Source: Prosopocoilus inquinatus
Taxonomy: Eukaryota; Arthropoda; Insecta; Coleoptera; Lucanidae
Direction of reading: 5' to 3'
DNA length: 64,000 bases
Assembly: GCA_036172665.1 (NCBI GenBank)
Contig: CM069877.1
Coordinates: forward strand, 22,283,001 to 22,347,000
Part shown: positions 1 to 9,113 of the stretch, piece after piece
How positions within the stretch are numbered: the first letter of the stretch is position 1
Layout: each line of letters opens with the position of its first letter
Notes under the pieces: model-generated
The model's database searches: none
Seen by the model: only the letters and a program-made list of their open reading frames with translations
Told to the model about the DNA's origin: nothing
Translations under genes and position numbers: made by a program

Positions 1-1370
1 TACGAAATTTTCGGACGCAGCAGAAGATGGAAATAGTTTTAAATGAAACAACACGCATTAGCGTTGTTCCTGTGATGTATCTAATCGATCCTTACTTATC
101 TATCATGTTATTTGATGTTCCGATGGACTCTAGTAACTCTGATGTGAGATACGAAGTTTTTGGGCGCAGCAGGAGCTGGAAATAGTTTTAAACAAAGCAA
201 CACGTATTAGCGTTGTTCCTGTGATGTATCTAATCGATCCTTACTCATCTATCATGTTATTTTACGTTTGGATGGACTCCAGTAACTCTGATGTGAGATA
301 CAAAGTTTTTGGACGCAGCAGAAGCTGGAAATAGTTTTGAACGAAACAACACGTATTAGCGTTATTCCTGTGATGTATCTAATCGATCCTTACTTAGCTA
401 CTATGTTATTTGACGTTTCGATGGACTCCAGTAACTCTATGGTGAGATACGAAATTTTCGGACGCAGCAGAAGCTGGAAATAGTTTTAAACGAAACAACA
501 CGCATTAGCGTTGTTCCTGTGATGTATCTAATCGATCCTTACTCATCTATCATGTTATTTGGCGTTTCGATGGACTCCAGTAACTTTGATGTGAGATACG
601 AAGTTCTCGGACGCAGCTGTAGCTGGAAATAGTTTTAAATGAAACAACACGTATTAGCGTTGTTCCTGTGATGTATCTAATCGATCCTTACTCATCTATC
701 ATGTTATTTTACGTTTGGATGGACTCCAGTAACTCTGATGTGAGATACAAAGTTTTTGAACGCAGCAGTAGCTGGAAAAAGTTTCAAACGAAACAACACG
801 CATTAGCGTTGTTCCTGTGATGTATCTAATCGATCCTTACTCATCTATCATGTTATTTGGCGTTTCGATGGACTCCAGTAACTTTGATGTGAGATACGAA
901 GTTCTCGGACGCAGCTGAAGCTAGAAATAGTTTTAAACGAAACAACACGCATTAGCGTTGTTCCTGTGCTGTATCTAATCGATCCTTACTTAGCTACTAT
1001 GTTATTTGACGTTTCGATGGACTCTAGTAACTCTATGGTGAGATACGAAATTTTCGGACGCAGCAGAAGCTGGAAATAGTTTTAAACGAAACAACACGCA
1101 TTAGCGTTGTTCCTGTGATGTATCTAATCGATCCTTACTCATCTATCATGTTATTTTACGTTTGGATGGACTCCAGTAACTCAGATGTGAGATACAAAGT
1201 TTTTGAACGCAGCAGAAGCTGGAAATAGTTTCAAACGAAACAACACGCATTAGCGTTGTTCCTGTGATGTATCTAATCGATCCTTACTCATCTATCATGT
1301 TATTTGGCGTTTCGATGGACTCCAGTAACTTTGATGTGAGATACGAAGTTCTCGGACGCAGCAGAAGCTG

Positions 1371-1519
1371 GAAATAGTTTTAAACGAAACAACACGCATT
1401 AGCGTTGTTCCTGTGCTGTATCTAATCGATCCTTACTTATCTATCAGGTTATTTGACGTTTCGATGGACTCCAGTAACTCTGATGTGAGATACGACGTTT
1501 TCGGACGCAGCAGAAGATG
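1371..1519. repeat. Monomer class M3 exemplar
   Basis: M3 is marked by GTGCTGTATC, TTACTTATCTATCAGG, GACGTTTCG, AACTCTGATG and GACGTTTTCGG. Its right end is AGCAGAAGATGG before M4 and AGCAGAAGCTGG before M6. A few copies, such as the one starting at 4053, have GTGATG instead of GTGCTG. Confidence 0.9.
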
Positions 1520-1668
1520 GAAATAGTTTTAAATGAAACAACACGCATTAGCGTTGTTCCTGTGATGTATCTAATCGATCCTTACTTATCTATCATGTTA
1601 TTTGATGTTTCGATGGACTCTAGTAACTCTGATGTGAGATACGAAGTTTTTGGGCGCAGCAGGAGCTG
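1520..1668. repeat. Monomer class M4 exemplar
   Basis: M4 is marked by AAATGAAAC, TTACTTATCTATCATG, TGATGTTTCG, GACTCTAGTAAC and GAAGTTTTTGGGCGC with an AGCAGGAGCTGG end. It almost always sits between M3 and M5. Seven of the M4 copies share a 2-bp deletion and are listed separately. Confidence 0.9.
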
Positions 1669-1817
1669 GAAATAGTTTTAAACAAAGCAACACGTATTAG
1701 CGTTGTTCCTGTGATGTATCTAATCGATCCTTACTCATCTATCATGTTATTTTATGTTTGGATGGACTCCAGTAACTCTGATGTGAGATACAAAGTTTTT
1801 GGACGCAGCAGAAGCTG
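1669..1817. repeat. Monomer class M5 exemplar
   Basis: M5 is marked by AAACAAAGCAACACG, CGTATT, TTATTTTACGTTTGG and CAAAGTTTTTGG. This exemplar has TTTTATG where most M5 copies have TTTTACG. A sister form, M5b, has TTTTATGTTTGG with an AAGTAG right boundary or a GTACCTAATC change. The TTTGG substitution removes the CENP-B-like TTCG. Confidence 0.9.
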
Positions 1818-1966
1818 GAAATAGTTTTGAACGAAACAACACGTATTAGCGTTATTCCTGTGATGTATCTAATCGATCCTTACTTAGCTACTATGTTATT
1901 TGACGTTTCGATGGACTCCAGTAACTCTATGGTGAGATACGAAATTTTCGGACGCAGCAGAAGCTG
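1818..1966. repeat. Monomer class M1 exemplar
   Basis: M1 is marked by CGTATT with GTTATTCC, then TTACTTAGCTACTATG, GACGTTTCG, AACTCTATGGTGAG and GAAATTTTCGG. Its left end usually reads TTTTGAACG. The related class M1b (for example 924-1072) keeps TTAGCTACTATG and CTCTATGGTGAG but has GTTGTTCC, GTGCTG and GACTCTAG. M1 normally follows M5 and precedes M2. Confidence 0.9.
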
Positions 1967-1983
1967 GAAATAGTTTTAAACGA

Positions 1984-2005
1984 AACAACACGCATTAGCG
2001 TTGTT
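1984..2005. other. Imperfect hairpin/dyad within the monomer
   Basis: In the reference monomer, left arm AACA-(AC)-ACGC and right arm GCGT-TGTT can pair as two 4-bp stems separated by a 2-nt bulge, around an ATTA loop. The dyad recurs in nearly every monomer. The common CGTATT variant keeps the innermost pair as a G-T wobble. Class M1 (GTTATTCC) weakens the outer stem. It could be a protein-binding dyad or an extrusion-prone element, but no function is shown. Confidence 0.55.
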
Positions 2006-2020
2006 CCTGTGATGTATCTA

Positions 2021-2026
2021 ATCGAT
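2021..2026. other. Conserved ATCGAT site, one per monomer
   Basis: ATCGAT (the ClaI recognition sequence) lies at the same place in almost every monomer, so it should yield a 149-bp ladder. It is lost in monomers reading AATAGATCC, for example near 39701, 40298, 42970 and 43566, and in GTATTCGATCC monomers such as the one near 44748. The losses are HOR-specific and mark positions within the zone 3 unit. Confidence 0.9.
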
Positions 2027-2054
2027 CCTTACTCATCTATCATGTTATTTGGCG

Positions 2055-2071
2055 TTTCGATGGACTCCAGT
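2055..2071 (+). other. CENP-B-box-like motif (weak)
   Basis: The segment TTTCGATGGACTCCAGT fits the mammalian CENP-B box pattern NTTCGNNNNANNCGGGN at 7 of its 9 fixed positions. TTCG, the central A, and the first and last bases of the CGGG block match, and the two middle G positions do not. It recurs in all monomers with GTTTCGATGGACTCC (M1-M4, M7, M9). It is destroyed in classes with GTTTGGATGG (M5, M6, M8, M10). Seven of nine in a repeated sequence may be coincidence, so binding is speculative. Confidence 0.2.
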
Positions 2072-2115
2072 AACTTTGATGTGAGATACGAAGTTCTCGG
2101 ACGCAGCAGAAGCTG

Positions 2116-2264
2116 GAAATAGTTTTAAATGAAACAACACGCATTAGCGTTTTTCCTGTGATGTATCTAATCGATCCTTACTCATCTATCATGTTATTTG
2201 GCGTTTCGATGGACTCCAGTAACTTTGATGTGAGATACGAAGTTCTCGGACGCAGCTGAAGCTA
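2116..2264. repeat. Monomer class M2b exemplar
   Basis: M2b is like M2 but has AAATGAAAC at the left end and GCGTTTTTCC in place of GCGTTGTTCC. The change removes one pair of the outer hairpin stem. It lies at fixed places in the 11-monomer and 20-monomer HORs, which shows it is a stable class and not random noise. Confidence 0.88.
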
Positions 2265-2562
2265 GAAATAGTTTTGAACGAAACAACACGTATTAGCGTT
2301 ATTCCTGTGATGTATCTAATCGATCCTTACTTAGCTACTATGTTATTTGACGTTTCGATGGACTCCAGTAACTCTATGGTGAGATACGAAATTTTCGGAC
2401 GCAGCAGAAGCTGGAAATAGTTTTAAACGAAACAACACGCATTAGCGTTGTTCCTGTGATGTATCTAATCGATCCTTACTCATCTATCATGTTATTTGGC
2501 GTTTCGATGGACTCCAGTAACTTTGATGTGAGATACGAAGTTCTCGGACGCAGCTGTAGCTG

Positions 2563-2711
2563 GAAATAGTTTTAAATGAAACAACACGTATTAGCGTTGT
2601 TCCTGTGATGTATCTAATCGATCCTTACTCATCTATCATGTTATTTTACGTTTGGATGGACTCCAGTAACTCTGATGTGAGATACAAAGTTTTTCAACGC
2701 AGCAGAAGCTG
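2563..2711. repeat. Monomer class M8 exemplar
   Basis: M8 is marked by AAATGAAACAACACGTATT, TTATTTTACGTTTGG and AACTCTGATG. The right end is CAAAGTTTTTCAACGC or CAAAGTTTTTGAACGC, or GACGTTTTCGG when M10 follows. It usually follows an M2 ending in AGCTGTAGCTGG, or M9. Confidence 0.88.
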
Positions 2712-3009
2712 GAAATAGTTTCAAACGAAACAACACGCATTAGCGTTGTTCCTGTGATGTATCTAATCGATCCTTACTCATCTATCATGTTATTTGGCGT
2801 TTCGATGGACTCCAGTAACTTTGATGTGAGATACGAAGTTCTCGGACGCAGCTGAAGCTACAAAGAGTTTTAAACGAAACAACACGCATTAGCGTTGTTC
2901 CTGTGCTGTATCTAATCGATCCTTACTTATCTATCAGGTTATTTGACGTTTCGATGGACTCCAGTAACTCTGATGTGAGATACGACGTTATCGGACGCAG
3001 CAGAAGCTG

Positions 3010-3158
3010 GAAATAGTTTTAAACGAAACAACACGTATTAGCGTTGTTCCTGTGATGTATGTAATCGATCCTTACTCATCTATCATGTTATTTGACGTTT
3101 GGATGGACTCCAGTAACTCTGATGTGAGATACAAAGCTCTCGGACGCAGCAGAAGCTG
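3010..3158. repeat. Monomer class M6 exemplar
   Basis: M6 is marked by GTGATGTATGTAATCG, TTACTCATC, GACGTTTGG and CAAAGCTCTCGG (CAAAGTTCTCGG in zone 3). It follows M3 and precedes M7 in the 11-monomer block. Confidence 0.88.
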
Positions 3159-3307
3159 GAAATAGTTTTAAAAGAAACAACACGCATTAGCGTTGTTCCT
3201 GTGATGTATCTAATCGATCCTTACTCATCTATCATGTTATTTGACGTTTCGATGGACTCTAGTAACTCTGATGTGAGATACGAAGTTTTTGGGCGCAGCA
3301 GTAGCTG
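3159..3307. repeat. Monomer class M7 exemplar
   Basis: M7 is marked by TTTTAAAAGAAAC at the left end, GACGTTTCG, GACTCTAGTAAC, GAAGTTTTTGGGCGC and a distinctive AGCAGTAGCTGG end. It closes the 11-monomer block. Confidence 0.88.
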
Positions 3308-3456
3308 GAAATAGTTTTAAACAAAGCAACACGTATTAGCGTTGTTCCTGTGATGTATCTAATCGATCCTTACTCATCTATCATGTTATTTTATGTTTGG
3401 ATGGACTCCAGTAACTCTGATGTGAGATACAAAGTTTTTGGACGCAGCAGAAGCTG

Positions 3457-3605
3457 GAAGTAGTTTTAAACGAAACAACACGCTTTAGCGTTGTTCCTGT
3501 GATGTATCTAATCGATCCTAACTCATCTATCATGTTATTTGGCGTTTCGATGGACTCCAGTAACTTTGATGTGATATACGAAGTTCTCGGACGCATCTGT
3601 AGCTG
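3457..3605. repeat. Monomer class M9 exemplar
   Basis: M9 is marked by CACGCTTTAGCG, CCTAACTCATC, GGCGTTTCG, GTGATATACG and CGCATCTGTAGC. A sister form, M9b, has GGCGTTTTGATGG and a normal right end. M5b followed by M9 gives a 71-codon open frame on the minus strand, which I regard as spurious. Confidence 0.88.
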
Positions 3606-3754
3606 GAAATAGTTTTAAATGAAACAACACGTATTAGCGTTGTTCCTGTGATGTATCTAATCGATCCTTACTCATCTATCATGTTATTTTACGTTTGGAT
3701 GGACTCCAGTAACTCTGATGTGAGATACGACGTTTTCGGACGCAGCAGAAGCTG

Positions 3755-3903
3755 GAAATAGTTTTAAACGAAACAACACGTATTAGCGTTGTTCCTGTGA
3801 TGTATGTAATCGATCCTTACTAATCTGTCATGTTATTTGACGTTTGGATGGACTCCTGTAACTCTGATGTGAGATACAAAGTTCTCGGACGCAGCAGAAG
3901 CTG
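3755..3903. repeat. Monomer class M10 exemplar
   Basis: M10 is marked by GTATGTAATCG, TTACTAATCTGTCATG, GACGTTTGG, GACTCCTGTAAC and CAAAGTTCTCGG. It lies between M8 and M2b in the 20-monomer HOR. Confidence 0.88.
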
Positions 3904-5095
3904 GAAATAGTTTTAAATGAAACAACACGCATTAGCGTTTTTCCTGTGATGTATCTAATCGATCCTTACTCATCTATCATGTTATTTGGCGTTTCGATGG
4001 ACTCCAGTATCTTTGATGTGAGATACGAAGTTCTCGGACGCAGCTGAAGCTAGAAATAGTTTTAAACGAAACAACACGCATTAGCGTTGTTCCTGTGATG
4101 TATCTAATCGATCCTTACTTATCTATCAGGTTATTTGACGTTTCGATGGACTCCAGTAACTCTGATGTGAGATACGACGTTTTCGGACGCAGCAGAAGAT
4201 GGAAATAGTTTTAAACGAAACAACACGCATTAGCGTTGTTCCTGTGCTGTATCTAATCGATCCTTACTCATCTATCATGTTATTTGGCGTTTCGATGGAC
4301 TCCAGTAACTTTGATGTGAGATACGAAGTTCTCGGACGCAGCTGAAGCTAGAAATAGTTTTAAACAAAGCAACACGTATTAGCGTTGTTCCTGTGATGTA
4401 CCTAATCGATCCTTACTCATCTATCATGTTATTTTATGTTTGGATGGACTCCAGTAACTCTGATGTGAGATACAAAGTTTTTGGACGCAGCAGAAGCTGG
4501 AAGTAGTTTTAAACGAAACAACACGCTTTAGCGTTGTTCCTGTGATGTATCTAATCGATCCTAACTCATCTATCATGTTATTTGGCGTTTTGATGGACTC
4601 CAGTAACTTTGATGTGAGATACGAAGTTCTCGGACGCAGCTGAAGCTAGAAATAGTTTTAAACGAAACAACACGTATTAGCGTTGTTCCTGTGCTGTATC
4701 TAATCGATCCTTACTTAGCTACTATGTTATTTGACGTTTCGATGGACTCTAGTAACTCTATGGTGAGATACGAAATTTTCGGAGGCAGCAGAAGCTGGAA
4801 ATAGTTTTAAACGAAACAACACGCATTAGCGTTGTTCCTGTGATGTATCTAATCGAGCCTTACTCATCTATCATGTTATTTGGCGTTTCGATTAACTCCA
4901 GTAACTTTGATGTGAGATACGAAGTTCTCGGACGCAGCAGAAGCTGGAAATAGTTTCAAACGAAACAACACGCATTAGCGTTGTTCCTGTGATGTATCTA
5001 ATCGATCCTTACTCATCTATCATGTTATTTGGCGTTTCGATGGACTCCAGTAACTTTGATGTGAGATACGAAGTTCTCGGACGCAGCTGAAGCTA

Positions 5096-5241
5096 CAAAT
5101 AGTTTTAAACGAAACAACACGCATTAGCGTTGTTCCTGTGCTGTATCTAATCGATCCTTACTTATCTATCAGGTTATTTGACGTTTCGATGGACTCCAGT
5201 AACTCTGATGTGAGATACGACGTTTTCGGACGCAGCAGATG
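5096..5241. repeat. 146-bp monomer (3-bp deletion, M3)
   Basis: The right end reads CGCAGCAGATGG where sister copies have CGCAGCAGAAGATGG. The corresponding unit in the 61-monomer duplicate (ending near 14328) lacks this deletion, so it arose after that duplication. Confidence 0.9.
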
Positions 5242-5388
5242 GAAATAGTTTTAAATGAAACAACACGCATTAGCGTTGTTCCTGTGATGTATCTAATCGA
5301 TCCTTACTTATCTATCATGTTATTTGATGTTTCGATGGACTCTAGTAACTCTGATGAGATACGAAGTTTTTGGGCGCAGCAGGAGCTG
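5242..5388. repeat. 147-bp M4 monomer (2-bp deletion), copy 1
   Basis: It reads CTGATGAGATACG in place of CTGATGTGAGATACG. Because 147 is a multiple of three, the frame carries over into the next monomer. This creates a fortuitous 101-codon open frame starting at 5239. Confidence 0.92.
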
Positions 5389-7474
5389 GAAATAGTTTTA
5401 AACAAAGCAACACGTATTAGCGTTGTTCCTGTGATGTATCTAATCGATCCTTACTCATCTATCATGTTATTTTACGTTTGGATGGACTCCAGTAACTCTG
5501 ATGTGAGATACAAAGTTTTTGGATGCAGCAGAAGCTGGAAATAGTTTTGAACGAAACAACACGTATTAGCGTTATTCCTGTGATGTATCTAATCGATCCT
5601 TACTTAGCTACTATGTTATTTGACGTTTCGATGGACTCCAGTAACTCTATGGTGAGATACGAAATTTTCGGACGCAGCAGAAGCTGGAAATAGTTTTAAA
5701 CGAAACAACACGCATTAGCGTTGTTCCTGTGATGTATCTAATCGATCCTTACTCATCTATCATGTTATTTGGCGTTTCGATTAACTCCAGTAACTTTGAT
5801 GTGAGATACGAAGTTCTCGGACGCAGCAGAAGCTGGAAATAGTTTCAAACGAAACAACACGCATTAGCGTTGTTCCTGTGATGTATCTAATCGATCCTTA
5901 CTCATCTATCATGTTATTTGGCGTTTCGATGGACTCCAGTAACTTTGATGTGAGATATGAAGTTCTCGGACGCAGCTGAAGCTAGAAATAGTTTTAAACG
6001 AAACAACACGCATTAGCGTTGTTCCTGTGCTGTATCTAATCGATCCTTACTTATCTATCAGGTTATTTGACGTTTCGATGGACTCCAGTAACTCTGATGT
6101 GAGATACGACGTTTTCGGACGCAGCAGAAGATGGAAATAGTTTTAAATGAAACAACACGCATTAGCGTTGTTCTTGTGATGTATCTAATCGATCCTTACT
6201 TATCTATCATGTTATTTGATGTTTCGATGGACTCTAGTAACTCTGATGTGAGATACGAAGTTTTTGGGCGCAGCAGGAGCTGGAAATAGTTTTAAACAAA
6301 GCAACACGTATTAGCGTTGTTCCTGTGATGTATCTAATCGATCCTTAATCATCTATCATGTTATTTTACGTTTGGATGGACTCCAGTAACTCTGATGTGA
6401 GATACAAAGTTTTTGGACGCAGCAGAAGCTGGAAATAGTTTTGAACGAAACAACACGTATTAGCGTTATTCCTGTGATGTATCTAATCGATCCTTACTTA
6501 GCTACTATGTTATTTGACGTTTCGATGGACTCCAGTAACTCTATGGTGAGATACGAAATTTTCGGACGCAGCAGAAGCTGGAAATAGTTTTAAACGAAAC
6601 AACACGCATTAGCGTTGTTCCTGTGATGTATCTAATCGATCCTTACTCATCTATCATGTTATTTGGCGTTTCGATGGACTCCAGTAACTTTGATGTGAGA
6701 TACGAAGTTCTCGGACGCAGCTGTAGCTGGAAATAGTTTTAAATGAAACAACACGTACTAGCGTTGTTCCTGTGATGTATCTAATCGATCCTTACTCATC
6801 TATCATGTTATTTTACGTTTGGATGGACTCCAGTAACTCTGATGTGAGATACAAAGTTTTTCAACGCAGCAGAAGCTGGAAATAGTTTCAAACGAAACAA
6901 CACGCATTAGCGTTGTTCCTGTGATGTATCTAATCGATCCTTACTCATCTATCATGTTATTTGGCGTTTCGATGGACTCCAGTAACTTTGATGTGAGATA
7001 CGAAGTTCTCGGACGCAGCTGAAGCTAGAAATAGTTTTAAACGAAACAACACGTATTAGCGTTGTTCCTGTGCTGTATCTAATCGATCCTTACTTAGCTA
7101 CTATGTTATTTGACGTTTCGATGGACTCTAGTAACTCTATGGTGAGATACGAAATTTTCGGAGGCAGCAGATGCTGGAAATAGTTTTAAACGAAACAACA
7201 CGCATTAGCGTTGTTCCTGTGATGTATCTAATCGATCCTTACTCATCTATCATGTTATTTGGCGTTTCGATTAACTCCAGTAACTTTGATGTGAGATACG
7301 AAGTTCTCGGACGCAGCAGAAGCTGGAAATAGTTTCAAACGAAACAACACGCATTAGCGTTGTTCCTGTGATGTATCTAATCGATCCTTACTCATCTATC
7401 ATGTTATTTGGCGTTTCGATGGACTCCAGTAACTTTGATGTGAGATACGAAGTTCTCGGACGCAGCTGAAGCTA

Positions 7475-7623
7475 CAAATAGTTTTAAACGAAACAACACG
7501 CATTAGCGTTGTTCCTGTGCTGTATCTAATCGATCCTTACTTATCTATCAGGTTATTTTACGTTTGGATGGACTCCAGTAACTCTGATGTGAGATACAAA
7601 GTTTTTGGACGCAGCAGAAGCTG
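7475..7623. repeat. Chimeric M3/M5 monomer
   Basis: The left part is M3 (GTGCTG, TTATCTATCAGG) and the right part M5 (TTATTTTACGTTTGG, CAAAGTTTTTGG). The switch lies at about 7546-7557 in the shared GGTTATTT. The normal order M3-M4-M5 is replaced by this single unit, so exactly two monomer lengths were lost. Confidence 0.9.
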
Positions 7624-9113
7624 GAAATAGTTTTGAACGAAACAACACGTATTAGCGTTATTCCTGTGATGTATCTAATCGATCCTTACTTAGCTACTAT
7701 GTTATTTGACGTTTCGATGGACTCCAGTAACTCTATGGTGAGATACGAAATTTTCGGACGCAGCAGAAGCTGGAAATAGTTTTAAACGAAACAACACGCA
7801 TTAGCGTTGTTCCTGTGATGTATCTAATCGATCCTTACTCATCTATCATGTTATTTGGCGTTTCGATGGACTCCAGTAACTTTGATGTGAGATACGAAGT
7901 TCTCGGACGCAGCTGTAGCTGGAAATAGTTTTAAATGAAACAACACGTATTAGCGTTGTTCCTGTGATGTATCTAATCGATCCTTACTCATCTATCATGT
8001 TATTTTACGTTTGGATGGACTCCAGTAACTCTGATGTGAGATACAAAGTTTTTGAACGCAGCAGAAGCTGGAAAAAGTTTCAAACGAAACAACACGCATT
8101 AGCGTTGTTCCTGTGATGTATCTAATCGATCCTTACTCATCTATCATGTTATTTGGCGTTTCGATGGACTCCAGTAACTTTGATGTGAGATACGAAGTTC
8201 TCGGACGCAGCTGAAGCTAGAAATAGTTTTAAACGAAACAACACGCATTAGCGTTGTTCCTGTGCTGTATCTAATCGATCCTTACTTAGCTACTATGTTA
8301 TTTGACGTTTCGATGGACTCTAGTAACTCTATGGTGAGATACGAAATTTTCGGACGCAGCAGAAGCTGGAAATAGTTTTAAACGAAACAACACGCATTAG
8401 CGTTGTTCCTGTGATGTATCTAATCGATCCTTACTCATCTATCATGTTATTTTACGTTTGGATGGACTCCAGTAACTCTGATGTGAGATACAAAGTTTTT
8501 GAACGCAGCAGAAGCTGGAAATAGTTTCAAACGAAACAACACGCATTAGCGTTGTTCCTGTGATGTATCTAATCGATCCTTACTCATCTATCATGTTATT
8601 TGGCGTTTCGATGGACTCCAGTAACTTTGATGTGAGATACGAAGTTCTCGGACGCAGCAGAAGCTGGAAATAGTTTCAAACGAAACAACACGCATTAGCG
8701 TTGTTCCTGTGATGTATCTAATCGATCCTTACTCATCTATCATGTTATTTGGCGTTTCGATGGACTCCAGTAACTTTGATGTGAGATATGAAGTTCTCGG
8801 ACGCAGCTGAAGCTAGAAATAGTTTTAAACGAAACAACACGCATTAGCGTTGTTCCTGTGCTGTATCTAATCGATCCTTACTTATCTATCAGGTTATTTG
8901 ACGTTTCGATGGACTCCAGTAACTCTGATGTGAGATACGACGTTTTCGGACGCAGCAGAAGATGGAAATAGTTTTAAATGAAACAACACGCATTAGCGTT
9001 GTTCCTGTGATGTATCTAATCGATCCTTACTTATCTATCATGTTATTTGATGTTTCGATGGACTCTAGTAACTCTGATGTGAGATACGAAGTTTTTGGGC
9101 GCAGCAGGAGCTG

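Larger units (their letters stand above)
1..1668. repeat. Left-edge segment: partial unit plus 11 monomers
   Basis: After a 29-bp partial unit the order is M4-M5-M1-M2-M8-M2-M1b-M8-M2-M3, ten monomers (30-1519), then M4 (1520-1668), which starts the same order again. Positions 179-1370 match the run from about 7475 at an offset of 7296 bp, which is 49 monomers minus the 5 bp lost in two deletions. Shared rare bases such as GGAAAAAGTTTC at about 774 and 8070 support this. No gene is seen. Confidence 0.85.
1967..2115. repeat. Reference monomer, class M2 (most frequent class)
   Basis: This unit is a convenient type copy of the satellite. It has 41 A, 29 C, 32 G and 47 T (40.9% GC) and 9 CpG dinucleotides. 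Class M2 is recognised by CGCATT, GTGATG, TTACTCATC, TTGGCGTTTCG, AACTTTGATG and GAAGTTCTCGG in that order. Its right end varies: AGCAGAAGCTGG, AGCTGAAGCTAG or AGCTGTAGCTGG. Some copies have TTTCAAACG in place of TTTTAAACG near the left end, and a subset has CGATTAACTCC instead of CGATGGACTCC. The common spread of M2 between other classes suggests it is either the ancestral form or the one most often copied. Confidence 0.93.
1669..4648. repeat. 20-monomer HOR, copy 1 (2980 bp)
   Basis: The order is M5-M1-M2-M2b-M1-M2-M8-M2-M3-M6-M7, then M5b-M9-M8-M10-M2b-M3-M2-M5b-M9b. The same order returns at 10753, 17009 and 20585. Copy 1 differs by scattered single bases, for example GCAACGCAGC-type ends and AGTATCTTTG near 4008. 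It is followed by M1b with the unusual GGAGGCAGC end. Confidence 0.9.
4649..9113. repeat. Thirty-monomer connecting segment
   Basis: The order is M1b-M2-M2-M3-M4-M5-M1-M2-M2-M3-M4-M5-M1-M2-M8-M2-M1b-M2-M2, then a chimeric M3/M5 unit (7475-7623), then M1-M2-M8-M2-M1b-M8-M2-M2-M3-M4. Its length of 4465 bp equals 30 x 149 minus the 3-bp and 2-bp deletions at about 5236 and 5355. The left part is repeated at 13733. No gene is seen. Confidence 0.88.

Noticed and set aside
1967..2115. Internal subrepeats inside the 149-bp unit
   Set aside because: Short likenesses such as AATCGATCC and TTCGATGGA, or GTATCTAATC and CATCTATCATG, are too brief to show that the monomer arose by doubling of a smaller unit.
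1967..2115. Phased A-tract bending
   Set aside because: The A/T runs (TTTTAAA, GTTATTT, AGTTTTT) are few and not spaced at about 10 bp, so intrinsic curvature is not supported by eye.
3381..3596. 71-codon open frame, minus strand, repeated at 12465, 18721, 22297, 26467, 29593 and 35697
   Set aside because: It appears where M9 (or at 35697 a related join) follows M5b or M2 and chance changes remove stops. It is shorter than one and a half monomers and is simply satellite sequence read on the other strand.
5239..5544. 101-codon open frame, plus strand, repeated at 14326, 24158, 28477, 32795, 34134 and 60739
   Set aside because: It is a product of the 2-bp deletion that makes the M4 unit 147 bp long. 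It has no upstream regulatory context, no domain, and the same bases lie in every monomer in other frames.
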